Below, piece after piece: positions 36,519-45,795 of a stretch of 64,000 nucleotides of DNA. Both the position numbers and the translations under genes were made by a program. The stretch covers positions 620,001 to 684,000 of the forward strand of contig CP150550.1 of assembly GCA_049487715.1 (NCBI GenBank). Reading direction: 5' to 3'. The notes under the pieces were generated by a model. It had not been told where the DNA came from. It was given only the letters and a program-made list of their open reading frames with translations, and made no database searches. Each line of letters opens with the position of its first letter. The first letter of the stretch is position 1. This DNA is from Pycnococcus provasolii. Lineage: Eukaryota; Chlorophyta; Pseudoscourfieldiophyceae; Pseudoscourfieldiales.

Positions 36519-38408
36519 ATGGCGGCGCCTTCTTCTGTTGAGAAGAATAACCCGCACGTGTTGGCATCCCAGCCTTCTTCTTCCCGTTCTGTTAATGGCA
36601 ATCAGGCGTCTTCATCCTCTTTCACTATGCCGGCTTCGGCTTCGGCCTCGGGGACATCTTCAGGCTCGGACTCATTTCTACGCAACACATCTACGGATGG
36701 GGAGTGGCGATCCTCGTCAGACGCAACCTTGCAGCAGCACCGCATGCCTTTTTTACGTCGTTTCATGAGACGCATCTCCGGGGCAAGACAACGTGACTTC
36801 GAAACACGAGTACACGAAGGGGTAGGCACGCTCAAAAGACTCATGAGAGAGGTGTTTGCGGAACAGATGAACATCGCAAGCCGAGTCGACGCGCTCGAAC
36901 GAGGCACCGCCGGAGGGTCGGCGTTCGGGGGAGGCGCCAGGAGCGGGCAGGCTTCCGCCGCGGACACCACGGGTGTGTGGAGTGTGGAGGCGCACGTCGA
37001 CGCGGCGATGGCGATTGTTGCGCCAAGGCCCAACGAGAGACTCGCGCAGATCGGTGCGCAGGCCATCTCCGACGAGGGACTTCGTGTCGGAACCACCGCG
37101 TCCGCACTCGCGACGTGGCGGAGAAGGAGAGAGAACCTGCGCGTCGAACTCGTGGCGAACCCAGTCTCGCTCGAACCGGCAACCGCCGCAGCGGCGGCGG
37201 ATGCCGTGCTCGGTGCCTCACCCGTTCGCCTGCACAAGGTGGTGTACAGCCGCAAGGCGGACCCGCCAAGTCGACGACGGAGATCCCACGCCACGGGAGA
37301 CGTGAGTGTAAATAGGCTTTCAAAAGTGCGAGTGCGCGCAAGGCAAGCTGCACAAAAAGCTGTGGCGGTGGCACGAAGCTTGGCCACAGGACGTGCGTGC
37401 CGACATCTGCAGCTGCGCCTTTCGCCCGTCGGCGGGATGCTTGGAGACGCCGCGTCCGTGCTGTCGCCCGTTGCAGGCGGAGGGGGCGTGATCTCACCTG
37501 CGTCTGAGGGACCCAGTCTGTTCCGAAAGCACGGCCGTGGTGCAGGTATCAGCGCCGCGTGGATGCCATTGCGTGGTGCGGAAGAACTCACATTATCTGG
37601 CGGCGTTCTTGTCGTTCCCCCGAGCAATGCAGTCGGACCTGTTCGATGCGTGACAATTTCGCAGATGCAAGTGCAGCCGATGAGTATCCTAGGTACGTAT
37701 TGGTGGAACAGTTGTGCGAGACGGATATTGGCATTACCTTTGTTCAGAGACTGGTTTGATCACTCACGACGCTACAAAATACACGCACACGCGCACAAAA
37801 CATAAACAAACACAGCTTTTGCCGTTACCGCGGTTCGAGAAGCCGACATCACGCCGATCCAACCATCCACCCCAACAGCTTCTCCCAACAGCTTAGACTC
37901 GACCCTTTCCTCATCCTCGATCTCACCAACACGACGCCTGCTCCCTGTGCCTGCGAATACCGGCGTGGGCGTCTTTGGCTTTTCATCAAAGGATTCCGCG
38001 CCGCTGCCAAAAATCCGTTCTCGATCCGCCGCCCTCTCTGCTGCTGGCGTCGCCGAGCTTCCGAAGGGCATGATGGCGTCCGCTTGGATTCAGGCTGCCA
38101 CCAAACGCAGCCGTCGGAGTCCCGGCGGTGCCGAGCTTCCGTCTGCCGAATTGGGTGCAACAATTGGCTCATATCTAGGCGACCGCGAGACGGGCGGATG
38201 GTGCGTCGCCATCTCCTCCTCAAGCGGCGACGACGCGCCGGCATCAGCGTCGCACGAGACTCTGTGGCGTACGCAAGGTGAGGCGCTCGTTCGCGTCAAG
38301 CCGCTTCCGAGCGTGGCAGTTACATTGGGCGGTCTCGTGGCGCGTTCTGGTGAGGCGCGGCACGAGAGTCTGAACCTGCGCGTGTCTATCGGACACGGCG
38401 AGGACTAG
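36519..38408 (+). CDS. Uncharacterised 588-residue protein, one intron
   Basis: Join 36519-37692 and 37816-38408; the ATG at 36519 is the first in frame. The 123-nt intron has GTACGT and AACACAG borders, and splicing gives QVQPMSILAFAVTAVREADI. A Ser-rich N-terminus precedes a basic, amphipathic stretch (RRFMRRISGARQRDFETRVH) and a short helix pair. The rest alternates hydrophobic and polar residues with many Gly and Ser (RHLQLRLSPVGGMLG, LTLSGGVLVVPP, VAVTLGGLVARSGEARHESL), and the last residues read like a terminal beta strand. This could be a beta-barrel or beta-rich organelle envelope protein, but I recognise no family. Divergent from MED21. Confidence 0.75.
37693..37815 (+). other. Intron, 123 nt
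   Basis: GTACGT donor and AACACAG acceptor, phase 1; needed to join the two open frames. Confidence 0.75.
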
Positions 38409-38620
38409 TACATACATACGTCACGTAACTTAGTCTACAGTAGAAGAATTTCTTTCCCAGTATGATACGTAGTTGGTACATACAAAGAGGTTGGAATTTT
38501 ATTTTCATTCGGGGTTTCCCCCAGGGGGCGCACCTCAGTCCTTTTTTCCCGATTGATTTTTGATTTCTCCCTTCGTGGTCCCTCTTCCTTCCTTCCTTTT
38601 CATTGTATTTTATTTTGTGC

Positions 38621-39991
38621 ATGCTCGCGGCGTCGTCGCGTCTCACGTCACGCACCCGTGGCTCATTCTGCCACTCGGCTCATTCTGGTCGGTGGTCGGC
38701 TCTGGGTCGGCTCATTCGGCCGTCGGCGATGGCTGGAGTGGTGACTCCTCATGGCTCGTCGCAGAAGACGCTCTTACTAAATATCGGCAATGTCACGTCC
38801 GTCTTGTCGGAAGTCGTGCGAGAACTTTCCTGTGGTAAAAGCGGCGTGTTGAACGTGTTCACGTGTGGGACTGACGCGGCTATGGCGGTGCACGCAGCGG
38901 CTGTGAGTGACGACGTGCGCAAGACTGCGATGTCTGTGGGAGGAGGAAGCGGTGAGTGCGCTGCTGCGATTTTAGGGCACTCGTACAACGTGCCAGTGTG
39001 CGATGGCAAGTTGATGTGCGGCGACGACTTGATCCTGCACAGTTTTGGCAAAAGCGGAGCCGATGCCGAAGAAGAGGTCGTCGCGACATTTACGCCTGCA
39101 ACTGCAAGCGCGGGCCCTGCGAATTTGAAGTCGCGTGGTGGCGGCGTTTGCGATCTCGTCACGCGCGATATTGCCGCTGTAAACTTCGACTCGACAAAAA
39201 CTTCGACAAAGTTCTCGCTCGTGCATATTACGCTGGGTGGTGGTCCCACATCTGTCTGCATAAACGAGAATGCAGACCCTGATGTACGTGTTGACTTGGC
39301 TGGCGCACTTCAACGCATCGCGCCGCGTGGCGCGCTCGCCGCCGCAATCGTCGGCGGTTCGCTGGCGGTGCCGTGCGGCTCTGGCGGGCGTCCGGGACTT
39401 GGAACTTGGCAAGGGCTTTATCTGAACAACCACGGTGACATTCGAGAAGCGCCGTTCACGAAGACGTCCACCGAAGTGTGTGCACAAACAACAATTACAG
39501 CGACTGCGCCAAAACGTGGGTGCCACGATATCACTTCTCAGGTGGAGGGTGCGCTAGCGAAGATGGGTGGAGCATCTGCGGAAGGAGGCGCCGTTCACAT
39601 CTTCATCAAGCACACATCAGCTTCCTTGTGTGTCGGAGGCGCAGCATCGCTTGACACGCTCGAGACGGCGCTCAGCGACGCTGTTCCAGTACGTCTATAC
39701 CACACTATATAGCCAGCTGCGGCACATAAAAATACCAATCACTAACTTAAGAGACTTACACACAAACAGGAACGATGGAATCGCGAATTTTTCCGCCACA
39801 CGATGGAAGGGGACGACGACATGCCCGCGCATGTCAAGCACACGCTCTTAGGTGCAGGATGCGTGATTCCCGCTGTGGGTGAGAAGCTGAGTCTTGGCGC
39901 GGGTCAGCGCGTGCTCCTTTGCGAACATCGCAACGCGGGAGGTTGGGGTGGCGGCCACGCGCGTCAGGTTGTCGTCAGTGTAATCCCGTAA
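38621..39991 (+). CDS. Triplicated YjbQ/UPF0047 protein, one intron
   Basis: Join 38621-39688 and 39770-39991, 429 residues. The ATG at 38621 gives an Arg/Ser-rich targeting-like leader; a second ATG at 38729 starts MAGVVTPHG. Three UPF0047 units follow. Unit 1 (about 38760-39070) has QKTLLLNIGNVTSVLSEVV and SYNVPVCDGKLMCGDDLIL. Unit 2 (about 39080-39440) has SVCINENADPDV and GTWQGLYLNNHGD but no acidic/His loop. Unit 3 (about 39455-39991) is complete: HIFIKHTSASL, then RHTMEGDDDMPAHVKHTLLG, then GQRVLLCEHRNAGG. Bacterial YjbQ is a single ~138-residue unit, reported to show thiamine-phosphate-synthase activity in E. coli. Only unit 3 keeps all conserved His residues. The intron has a CACTAAC branch-like site. 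Confidence 0.88.
39689..39769 (+). other. Intron, 81 nt
   Basis: GTACGT donor, CACTAAC branch-like motif at 39740-39746, AAACAG acceptor; phase 0. Splicing rebuilds the ERWNREFFRHTMEG loop of UPF0047 unit 3. Confidence 0.9.
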
Positions 39992-40038
39992 AGGTTAAAA
40001 AAAAATCTTTAAGAGTATCATTCCATCATTCCATTCCT

Positions 40039-40192
40039 TCACACATTCTCCGCGACTTGGTGTGTCCCACCCGCTCCGTCCTCACCAGCCGCAGTCCTTC
40101 GCGTCGCCGCCTTTGCATTCCCAGTCGTCTGAGACCTTACGCAACGTATTCAGCTGGATGTGCGGCCAATCGATCAACTGCTGTTCGGCACA
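40039..40192. repeat. 154-bp direct repeat, copy A
   Basis: Identical to 44487-44640. Here it forms the 3' end of the secreted-protein gene (last ~37 codons) plus 43 bp beyond the stop. Confidence 0.95.
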
Positions 40193-41746
40193 CGGCGGAT
40201 TGCCGTTAGCAGTGCCTCCCTCCGAGCCTTCCATGAAATCCGTCGGCTCGCACGAGTAGCATTTACCCGCTTGCAGCGGGAAGTAGTCGTTGAGCGTCGT
40301 GCCCATGCTGGTTCCATTCGGGAACGGCACCTCGCGATCAAGACCAGCACAGCCGATCATGCATCCTTCGCTGTTTCTGCGTGTCACACCCTCGCAATTC
40401 AAGCAATCGAATCGCTGCTGGAACATGTACACGGCGCGCTGGAAGTACTGCAATTGGAGCGACCCATCCTCGAGCGTCTCGATGTACATCATGTTCGTGA
40501 AGTTTGTGCCAGTGGCTTGTCGCTGCAGGAACGGAGTCTCCGAGAATGACTCGGTACTCACCCTCAGCTCCACGAAGGACGTGACGCTTTGCTTGCGCGT
40601 CTCATTCACCAAAAAGTCGTTGATGACCAGGTACGGCGGCGAACCACCCTGTGACGTGCCGTTTGTCGTGGAACCCCACGGAAAGCCCTCGGTATCGTAC
40701 CCGTCTGCCGGCGTGCACCCCAGCGGCGCCGGTCCCTGCTCGTTGAAAATCGTACCAGGCAAAGCAGTCTGGCGCTTGATGAGCTCCTCCATGGTGGCAG
40801 CCCCGAGACTCACTTCTTCCACGCTTCCCACCGCGGTGAAGGAGACCCCGTGTGGCACGACGCTCTGACGCACGACGTCGTAGCCGTCACCACCGCCCGA
40901 GGCAGGAACTTGGTTGTATAACCACATGCCAGTCTCCTCGTGCAACAAGTTTCCTTCTTTGCCGTTGGGGTCGGTGGGGCTGCTTTGGAATACCTTTTGG
41001 CTGTACTTCACGCCGACGAAAAACTGGTTCATCTGGCACTCTGCGTTGATTGGATCTGCGTCGGCGTACCCGCGATTGCGCACAGCCTCAAAGATGGGCT
41101 TGAATGTCACGACTTCTTCGTACGTCTGGTTCTTGATGGCGACCATCGTCGACGTTGGGTTTCCTGGAACGAGGCCTGCGTTGTCAGCGAAATTTTTAGT
41201 TGGATCATCGCCTTGGCTGAAGGCGATCATGGGGCCGTACGAAGGCAAGGGTGTGTACACCTTGCCGGCACTGCCCTTCCATGTTCCCACAAGCATCTTG
41301 AGCGGCCCCATGCACGACGAGACGATCTCCTGACTTCCGAACGGCAGATCCTTGCACTTCTCCTGCTCATCTGTGAGATCCTGCGTCGCCACGGTGATGC
41401 ATGCCGGCGGTCCATCTTTCTCACCATTCTCGGTAAAGCCCATGCGCGCACACCACGCGTCCATGAGTGTTTGCGAATAACGAGCGCCTTCCGAGTCTGT
41501 TGTGCATTTGGTTGATCGTTGACGCTCAGCAGAGTCCAGAAGATGACGACGACGGTGACGACTCTCTTCATCCTCCTCTAGCTTTTTGTTCTTTTGATGG
41601 ATTGCTTCTTCTGATTGTTGTCGAGCTCTCAGATGGGGACAAGGCGAGGGATGTTGCTTCTGCATCATCGCCAACGCCGAAGAAGCTAGCAGAAGCAGGG
41701 GAGTACACACCAACATCATCATCATTACCATCTTCTTCATCATCAT
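40082..41746 (-). CDS. Secreted Cys-rich protein with nitrobindin/heme-binding-like beta-barrel
   Basis: 554 residues from the ATG at 41746, which opens a Met/Leu-rich signal peptide (MMMKKMVMMMMLVCTPLLLL). A charged linker ends at RRRHLL. The middle part reads like a DUF1794/nitrobindin-type barrel: LVGTWKGSAGKVY, then YEEVVTFKPIFEAVRNRGY, then LLHEETGMWLYNQ, then VVPHGVSFTAVGSVEEVS. The C-terminal part is Cys-rich (FDCLNCEGV, GCMIGCAGLD, GKCYSCEP, WECKGGDAKDCGW) with N-glycosylation sites, so it should enter the secretory pathway. The heme-binding assignment rests on weak similarity. It shares a divergent promoter with a secreted amine oxidase. Confidence 0.68.
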   Translation of the reverse strand: MMMKKMVMMMMLVCTPLLLLASSALAMMQKQHPSPCPHLRARQQSEEAIHQKNKKLEEDEESRHRRRHLLDSAERQRSTKCTTDSEGARYSQTLMDAWCARMGFTENGEKDGPPACITVATQDLTDEQEKCKDLPFGSQEIVSSCMGPLKMLVGTWKGSAGKVYTPLPSYGPMIAFSQGDDPTKNFADNAGLVPGNPTSTMVAIKNQTYEEVVTFKPIFEAVRNRGYADADPINAECQMNQFFVGVKYSQKVFQSSPTDPNGKEGNLLHEETGMWLYNQVPASGGGDGYDVVRQSVVPHGVSFTAVGSVEEVSLGAATMEELIKRQTALPGTIFNEQGPAPLGCTPADGYDTEGFPWGSTTNGTSQGGSPPYLVINDFLVNETRKQSVTSFVELRVSTESFSETPFLQRQATGTNFTNMMYIETLEDGSLQLQYFQRAVYMFQQRFDCLNCEGVTRRNSEGCMIGCAGLDREVPFPNGTSMGTTLNDYFPLQAGKCYSCEPTDFMEGSEGGTANGNPPCAEQQLIDWPHIQLNTLRKVSDDWECKGGDAKDCGW

Positions 41747-42289
41747 CAGGTTGACAAATAATGACGATATATCAATTTGTGATGATAAGATCACATGCGC
41801 AGAAAAAAAAAGGCACTTGTGATAGACCGCGGTTTGTAAACGGTTGGACCATCCTAGTCCTTATCCTTTTCTTTTTCGGTTTCGTTTTCTCGGACGATTT
41901 TTTCATGTGATGTGACGACATACTTCGGGTTCGGAACAGATCCCCTTATCCTTTTCTTTTTCGGTTTCGTTTTCTCGGACGATTTTTTCATGTGATGTGA
42001 CGACATACTTCGGGTTCGGAACAGATCCCCTTATCCTTTTCTTTTTCGGTTTCGTTTTCTCGGACGATTTTTTCATGATGTGACGACATACTTAAAAAGT
42101 TTACTGTTGTAGTTTATGTGACATAATAATTAATAGGCATGCCCCTGGAGGGTGGGTGTCCTCTCTCTCTCTCTCCATGTTCTGTGTGTGTATGTGCGTG
42201 CACACTTGCACACTTCCATCTTTCTTTGACTTGACCAGGCACTTCTTTCAGAACCTCACTCATTCATTTGTTGTGAGCCCTTGGAAACG
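41747..42289. other. Divergent spacer of the secreted gene pair
   Basis: 543 bp between two signal-peptide genes; holds the 85-bp tandem repeat and a CT-rich microsatellite near 42161-42174. No TTAGGG array. Confidence 0.6.
41861..42093. repeat. 85-bp tandem repeat, about 2.7 copies
   Basis: Units begin TTATCCTTTTCTTTTTCGG at 41861, 41946 and 42031, period exactly 85. The third is cut short and lacks four bases (CATGATG instead of CATGTGATG). Confidence 0.95.
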
Positions 42290-44410
42290 ATGAGGAGGAG
42301 GAGGATGATGAAGCCTTTTCGTTTTCTTCCTATGATGGTCTTACTAAAGTTACTATCATGGTGCCTTAGTTCTATTCACGTCGTCGTGGTTGCGATGGAG
42401 ACTTCTTCGTCTTCACCTTCTTACGTGCCTTCTTCTGTCGCGGTGTGGGGATCAGAACCAACACAGGCGGATCGATGTGGCGACAGTCATCGTAACGATA
42501 ATACGACGAAAGCGGTGCTGTACGCGATCGACTACGCATGCGGCAACAACTACCTCCCACCACAGGCGTGGCAGCGAGGTGCGAACGACGCGCCATACGA
42601 AGCAGTCTTCGACCTGTCCATCGTGGGTGCGGGTATTGGTGCGGCTGCGCTCGTCGACCGCGCCGTTGGCGACGGAAGCCGAGACAAGCCGCCGATCGTG
42701 CCGAACAACGCTGCGGTCGCGCTGTTTGAGAAAACAAGTGAGATCGGAGGGCGTCTTCAGAGCGCGTTTGGCACCGGCGGACTCGGCATGACGGTGACGC
42801 CATTTTCGCCGGAGCTTAGCTGGATCCCGCCGATGGAGTACGGAGGCATGCGCTTAAACCCTTTCGTGCATAAGCGACTTTTCAATCTCATCAAGAAGCG
42901 CGCACTTTACCACGGCGAAGTGTGCACCGCAGACGCAGACAATGCGACCGTGGACTGCGTCAGCTCGCTCCTACCAATGGAGGTGGGGAATATCAGGTAC
43001 CGCACTCTCCGACCAGCAAGTGAAGTTGGCGATCGGCTGGAGAGCAGCCGCATCAACACTTCGAGTGCATTGTACGAGGCGAAGGATTGCACCAACCAGG
43101 CTTGCGGAATCAGCAACTATGGCATCGATGCGATCGCCAACCGCGAAGGCTCGCCCTACGACACGTGCGTGCAATTGGTCGTCGGGTTGCGCTACTACTA
43201 CAAGACGGTCAACACCACGGATGTGCCGGACCTTTGGATCGACGCCATGAGCCGCTTGGATGCATCCAACTGCGGCACCAGCGACGCGGACTTTGCTGCG
43301 TTTGATGATAAGGTGGGCATGCCAGGCTGGTGTCGTCTTGTGCGCATGTTTCCCGATCCGGCCGACGCTGTCATCAGCTGCTCCGGCTACGACATGGATG
43401 TCAACACCGTGACCTACAAGGGAGTATCATTCCTGATGGACGAGGTGGTGAACGCGAATGGCGCGAGCAAGCTGTTTCTCCTAAAGAATGGCGGAATGCA
43501 GCGTCTGGCACAGAGTCTGCTCTTCGAGAATGGGCAAGTGCAGGTGGCACCTCTTGTCTCCAAAGATCTTGTGGCGATCGAGGTCGAGGGTCGCGACACG
43601 ACTGCGCTCGCTGCTAATGCTGCGAGGGAAGCTCTAAACGTCATCGCTGGTGGAACCGAAGCCAACAACAACGACAACAACGCGTCAACGACGACGGAGG
43701 ACGACCGCGAATCACCCATGCTTCGCCTAACGTTCGCGGATGGCAGCAGCGTGCTAACCAAACGCGCCTACCTAACCATGCTTCCCTCGGACATGACTCA
43801 GGTGCGTGGCTTAGAGTCGTGGGTACCCGTGGTACGCGACTCGCTTACGCCAGGCATGGCGGTGAAAGTAGCGCTCTTTTGGCCAAAAGGCACGGACATC
43901 GCAAGCCTGCTCGGGTTGACGCCGTGCGTGCCGGGACCATGCCAGCGCATCATCCTCGACGGGCCAAGCAGATCCGCGGCGGGCGACCCGTGGATGGTAC
44001 GGCAGGTGTGGCTTTGGGATGCGAACTCAATCCTGGTTTACCAGGTGGCGCCCATGTCAGACATGTCCTTGCCGGCGCATCAGATTGCCAAATTCGCGAA
44101 CGAGCGAGGCATGGGCGAGACGGTGCGCATCATCCTGACCCAGCTTCGAGAGGGCACGGGGAAGAACCTTCCTGATCCGAGCGCGGCGCGCCTCAAGACT
44201 TGGGCGGCGGGCAGCCTGCTCGTCGACTCACCCCTGGAAGAGCCGCAGTGGGAGCGCGTAAGTGATGCGATGCGCCGCCCGCTCGGACGCGGGATCGGGC
44301 TGTACTACGGCAACAGCGAGATGTCATCGAATCAAGAGATGCATGGCTGGGTCGAAGGGGCACTGGATGTGCTAGAGAAGAACGTGGAGGAGATGCAACT
44401 TGCGGCGTGA
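42290..44410 (+). CDS. Secreted FAD-dependent amine oxidase (L-amino-acid-oxidase-like)
   Basis: 706 residues from the ATG at 42290, beginning with a basic signal peptide (MRRRRMMKPFRFLPMMVLLK). The FAD-binding dinucleotide fold is DLSIVGAGIGAAALVDRAV, followed by VALFEKTSEIGGRLQ. EYGGMRLNPFVHKR is the GG-MR motif typical of L-amino acid and monoamine oxidases. The C-terminal YYGNSEMSSNQEMHGWVEGA is the second FAD contact. Such enzymes deaminate amino acids or amines, releasing ammonium, H2O2 and a keto acid, here probably outside the cell or in a vesicle. Substrate cannot be read from sequence. A short Asn/Asp-rich insert lies near residue 465. TGTAA follows at 44414-44418. Confidence 0.88.
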   Translation: MRRRRMMKPFRFLPMMVLLKLLSWCLSSIHVVVVAMETSSSSPSYVPSSVAVWGSEPTQADRCGDSHRNDNTTKAVLYAIDYACGNNYLPPQAWQRGANDAPYEAVFDLSIVGAGIGAAALVDRAVGDGSRDKPPIVPNNAAVALFEKTSEIGGRLQSAFGTGGLGMTVTPFSPELSWIPPMEYGGMRLNPFVHKRLFNLIKKRALYHGEVCTADADNATVDCVSSLLPMEVGNIRYRTLRPASEVGDRLESSRINTSSALYEAKDCTNQACGISNYGIDAIANREGSPYDTCVQLVVGLRYYYKTVNTTDVPDLWIDAMSRLDASNCGTSDADFAAFDDKVGMPGWCRLVRMFPDPADAVISCSGYDMDVNTVTYKGVSFLMDEVVNANGASKLFLLKNGGMQRLAQSLLFENGQVQVAPLVSKDLVAIEVEGRDTTALAANAAREALNVIAGGTEANNNDNNASTTTEDDRESPMLRLTFADGSSVLTKRAYLTMLPSDMTQVRGLESWVPVVRDSLTPGMAVKVALFWPKGTDIASLLGLTPCVPGPCQRIILDGPSRSAAGDPWMVRQVWLWDANSILVYQVAPMSDMSLPAHQIAKFANERGMGETVRIILTQLREGTGKNLPDPSAARLKTWAAGSLLVDSPLEEPQWERVSDAMRRPLGRGIGLYYGNSEMSSNQEMHGWVEGALDVLEKNVEEMQLAA

Positions 44411-44413
44411 CGA

Positions 44414-44418
44414 TGTAA
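44414..44418 (+). terminator. TGTAA poly(A) signal
   Basis: TGTAA 4 nt after the amine oxidase stop. Confidence 0.35.
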
Positions 44419-44486
44419 TATCAAGGTTGGTATTAAGGTTGCACCTAAGTTCTTATTTTGGTTACTTATTCCCTTTCTCCCACACC

Positions 44487-44666
44487 TCACACATTCTCCG
44501 CGACTTGGTGTGTCCCACCCGCTCCGTCCTCACCAGCCGCAGTCCTTCGCGTCGCCGCCTTTGCATTCCCAGTCGTCTGAGACCTTACGCAACGTATTCA
44601 GCTGGATGTGCGGCCAATCGATCAACTGCTGTTCGGCACATCTTCCACGCTTCCCACCGCGGTGAA
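44487..44666 (-). pseudogene. Truncated copy of the secreted-protein gene 3' end
   Basis: 44487-44640 is identical to 40039-40192, and 44641-44666 is identical to 40815-40840. The copy therefore equals the 3' end of the 40082-41746 gene with 622 bp deleted, in the same orientation, and runs straight into unrelated retroelement-like DNA. Confidence 0.88.
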
Positions 44667-45014
44667 TTCCCAGTCAAACGCGCTCTGTCCGCCGTCACGT
44701 TCGAGCTCGACCTGCCGGCAAACCTTGGCTTTCATCCCGTCTGGCACGCCGAACACCTGCGCCGTGCAGCTTCTGGCTTACGCCGTCCTCAGGAGTACAA
44801 TCCCGTACTCCAGCCGCCGCTCCGCATCGAAAGCGTGCTCGCTCACAAACGCCTACCTAGTGGACGCGGGCTGCATTACGAGCTCACCGTGAAGTACCTC
44901 GATCGCCCGCTCGGCTTCCTGCCCGACAAACTTTCTCTGCGCGACGCACTCACGCGCGGGCGCGACGTCGTTCGCGCTTACTTTCATCAGTGGAAGCTCG
45001 GCGAGCTTCAGTAA
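44667..45014 (+). mobile_element. Ty3/gypsy-like integrase tail/chromodomain remnant
   Basis: The open frame here reads VTFELDLPANLGFHPVWHAE then LQPPLRIESVLAHKRL then YELTVKYLDRP and RDVVRAYFHQWKL. That is the order seen at the C-terminal end of Ty3/gypsy integrases: a LP-xx-FHPVWH module, then a chromodomain-like YEVEKILAHR...Y-V-W block. It is preceded in the same frame by the truncated secreted-gene copy, so it is a scrap without its own start. No LTR, RT or integrase core is visible. Confidence 0.6.
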
Positions 45015-45795
45015 GGGGGGGGAAGTATGACCGTTGGTCATTGGTTGCGAACCCCCATCTTTGGTTTCTAACCCCTAAATCATCCGAATAATCTTCTAAA
45101 CCGACTTTCAAGACGTTTATCACGTCTTGACTTGCCGCCACCACCATGGCATCACATCAAGACGTTTCAAGACGTTTTCTGACGCGCTCTACCAGCTTAT
45201 GACGCGCCCTACTGGCGGCTCGCTCTACTTTTTGACCTAAGTAACAATCATTCTTACTTTCCTAAAAACTACCCAATATATGGGTATTTCCTGATGAGGC
45301 GGAAATGCGCTTCGAATCCTGCGAATTGCGATGTCGTTGACGCCATCACACTGATCACCCATCAAGTCTCTCTCTTTGCACTCTGTGGTAGGTGGACAGA
45401 GATGTGCCAACTTCACAAGAAAACTTCACGGAACGACCTTTTCCGGAGAACGGTCAGACGGTGGTTGCCTTCAACCCATTCAACAATGATGGAGTTCAAT
45501 GTTCATTTTCATTGTTGATCTTGGCAAGAACGGGAACGGGAAAAAGTTATTATTCACCCAATCCAATGGCCTTGAAAAGTTGCTTGTTGCCCTTGAAAGA
45601 AAAATGAAAAGGGGAACTTGAACTTTTACAGGGTCGCTGTATGGAAAGGTAGTTCTTATTTTGTTTTGTTGGGATGCATCCCCTCCTCCCGGAATCAAGT
45701 GGCTTTGACTTGCCTGTTTCTTGCGTGCGGCCACCTCGTGCGGCCGTTTCTCCCTATCCCAGCCAGTCGTATTCATTAACCTGACGCGTCATTCA
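45015..45795. other. Spacer, no gene recognised
   Basis: Contains a perfect hairpin AAGACGT-TTATC-ACGTCTT at 45110-45128, further CAAGACGTTT motifs near 45164-45178, and an ACCCA/TGGGT palindrome near 45270-45284. Short open frames have no recognisable domains. It may hold more retroelement debris. Confidence 0.45.

Noticed and set aside
36504-37805. Single-exon model of the unknown gene ending at 37805
   Set aside because: Its last ~37 residues are read-through of the intron; a GTACGT donor and CACAG acceptor join the upstream frame to the downstream open frame instead.
45300-45330. TTCGAATCC resembling a tRNA B box
   Set aside because: No A box at the right distance and no acceptor or anticodon stem could be folded around it; the similar GTTCGAATC inside the DnaJ intron also fails.
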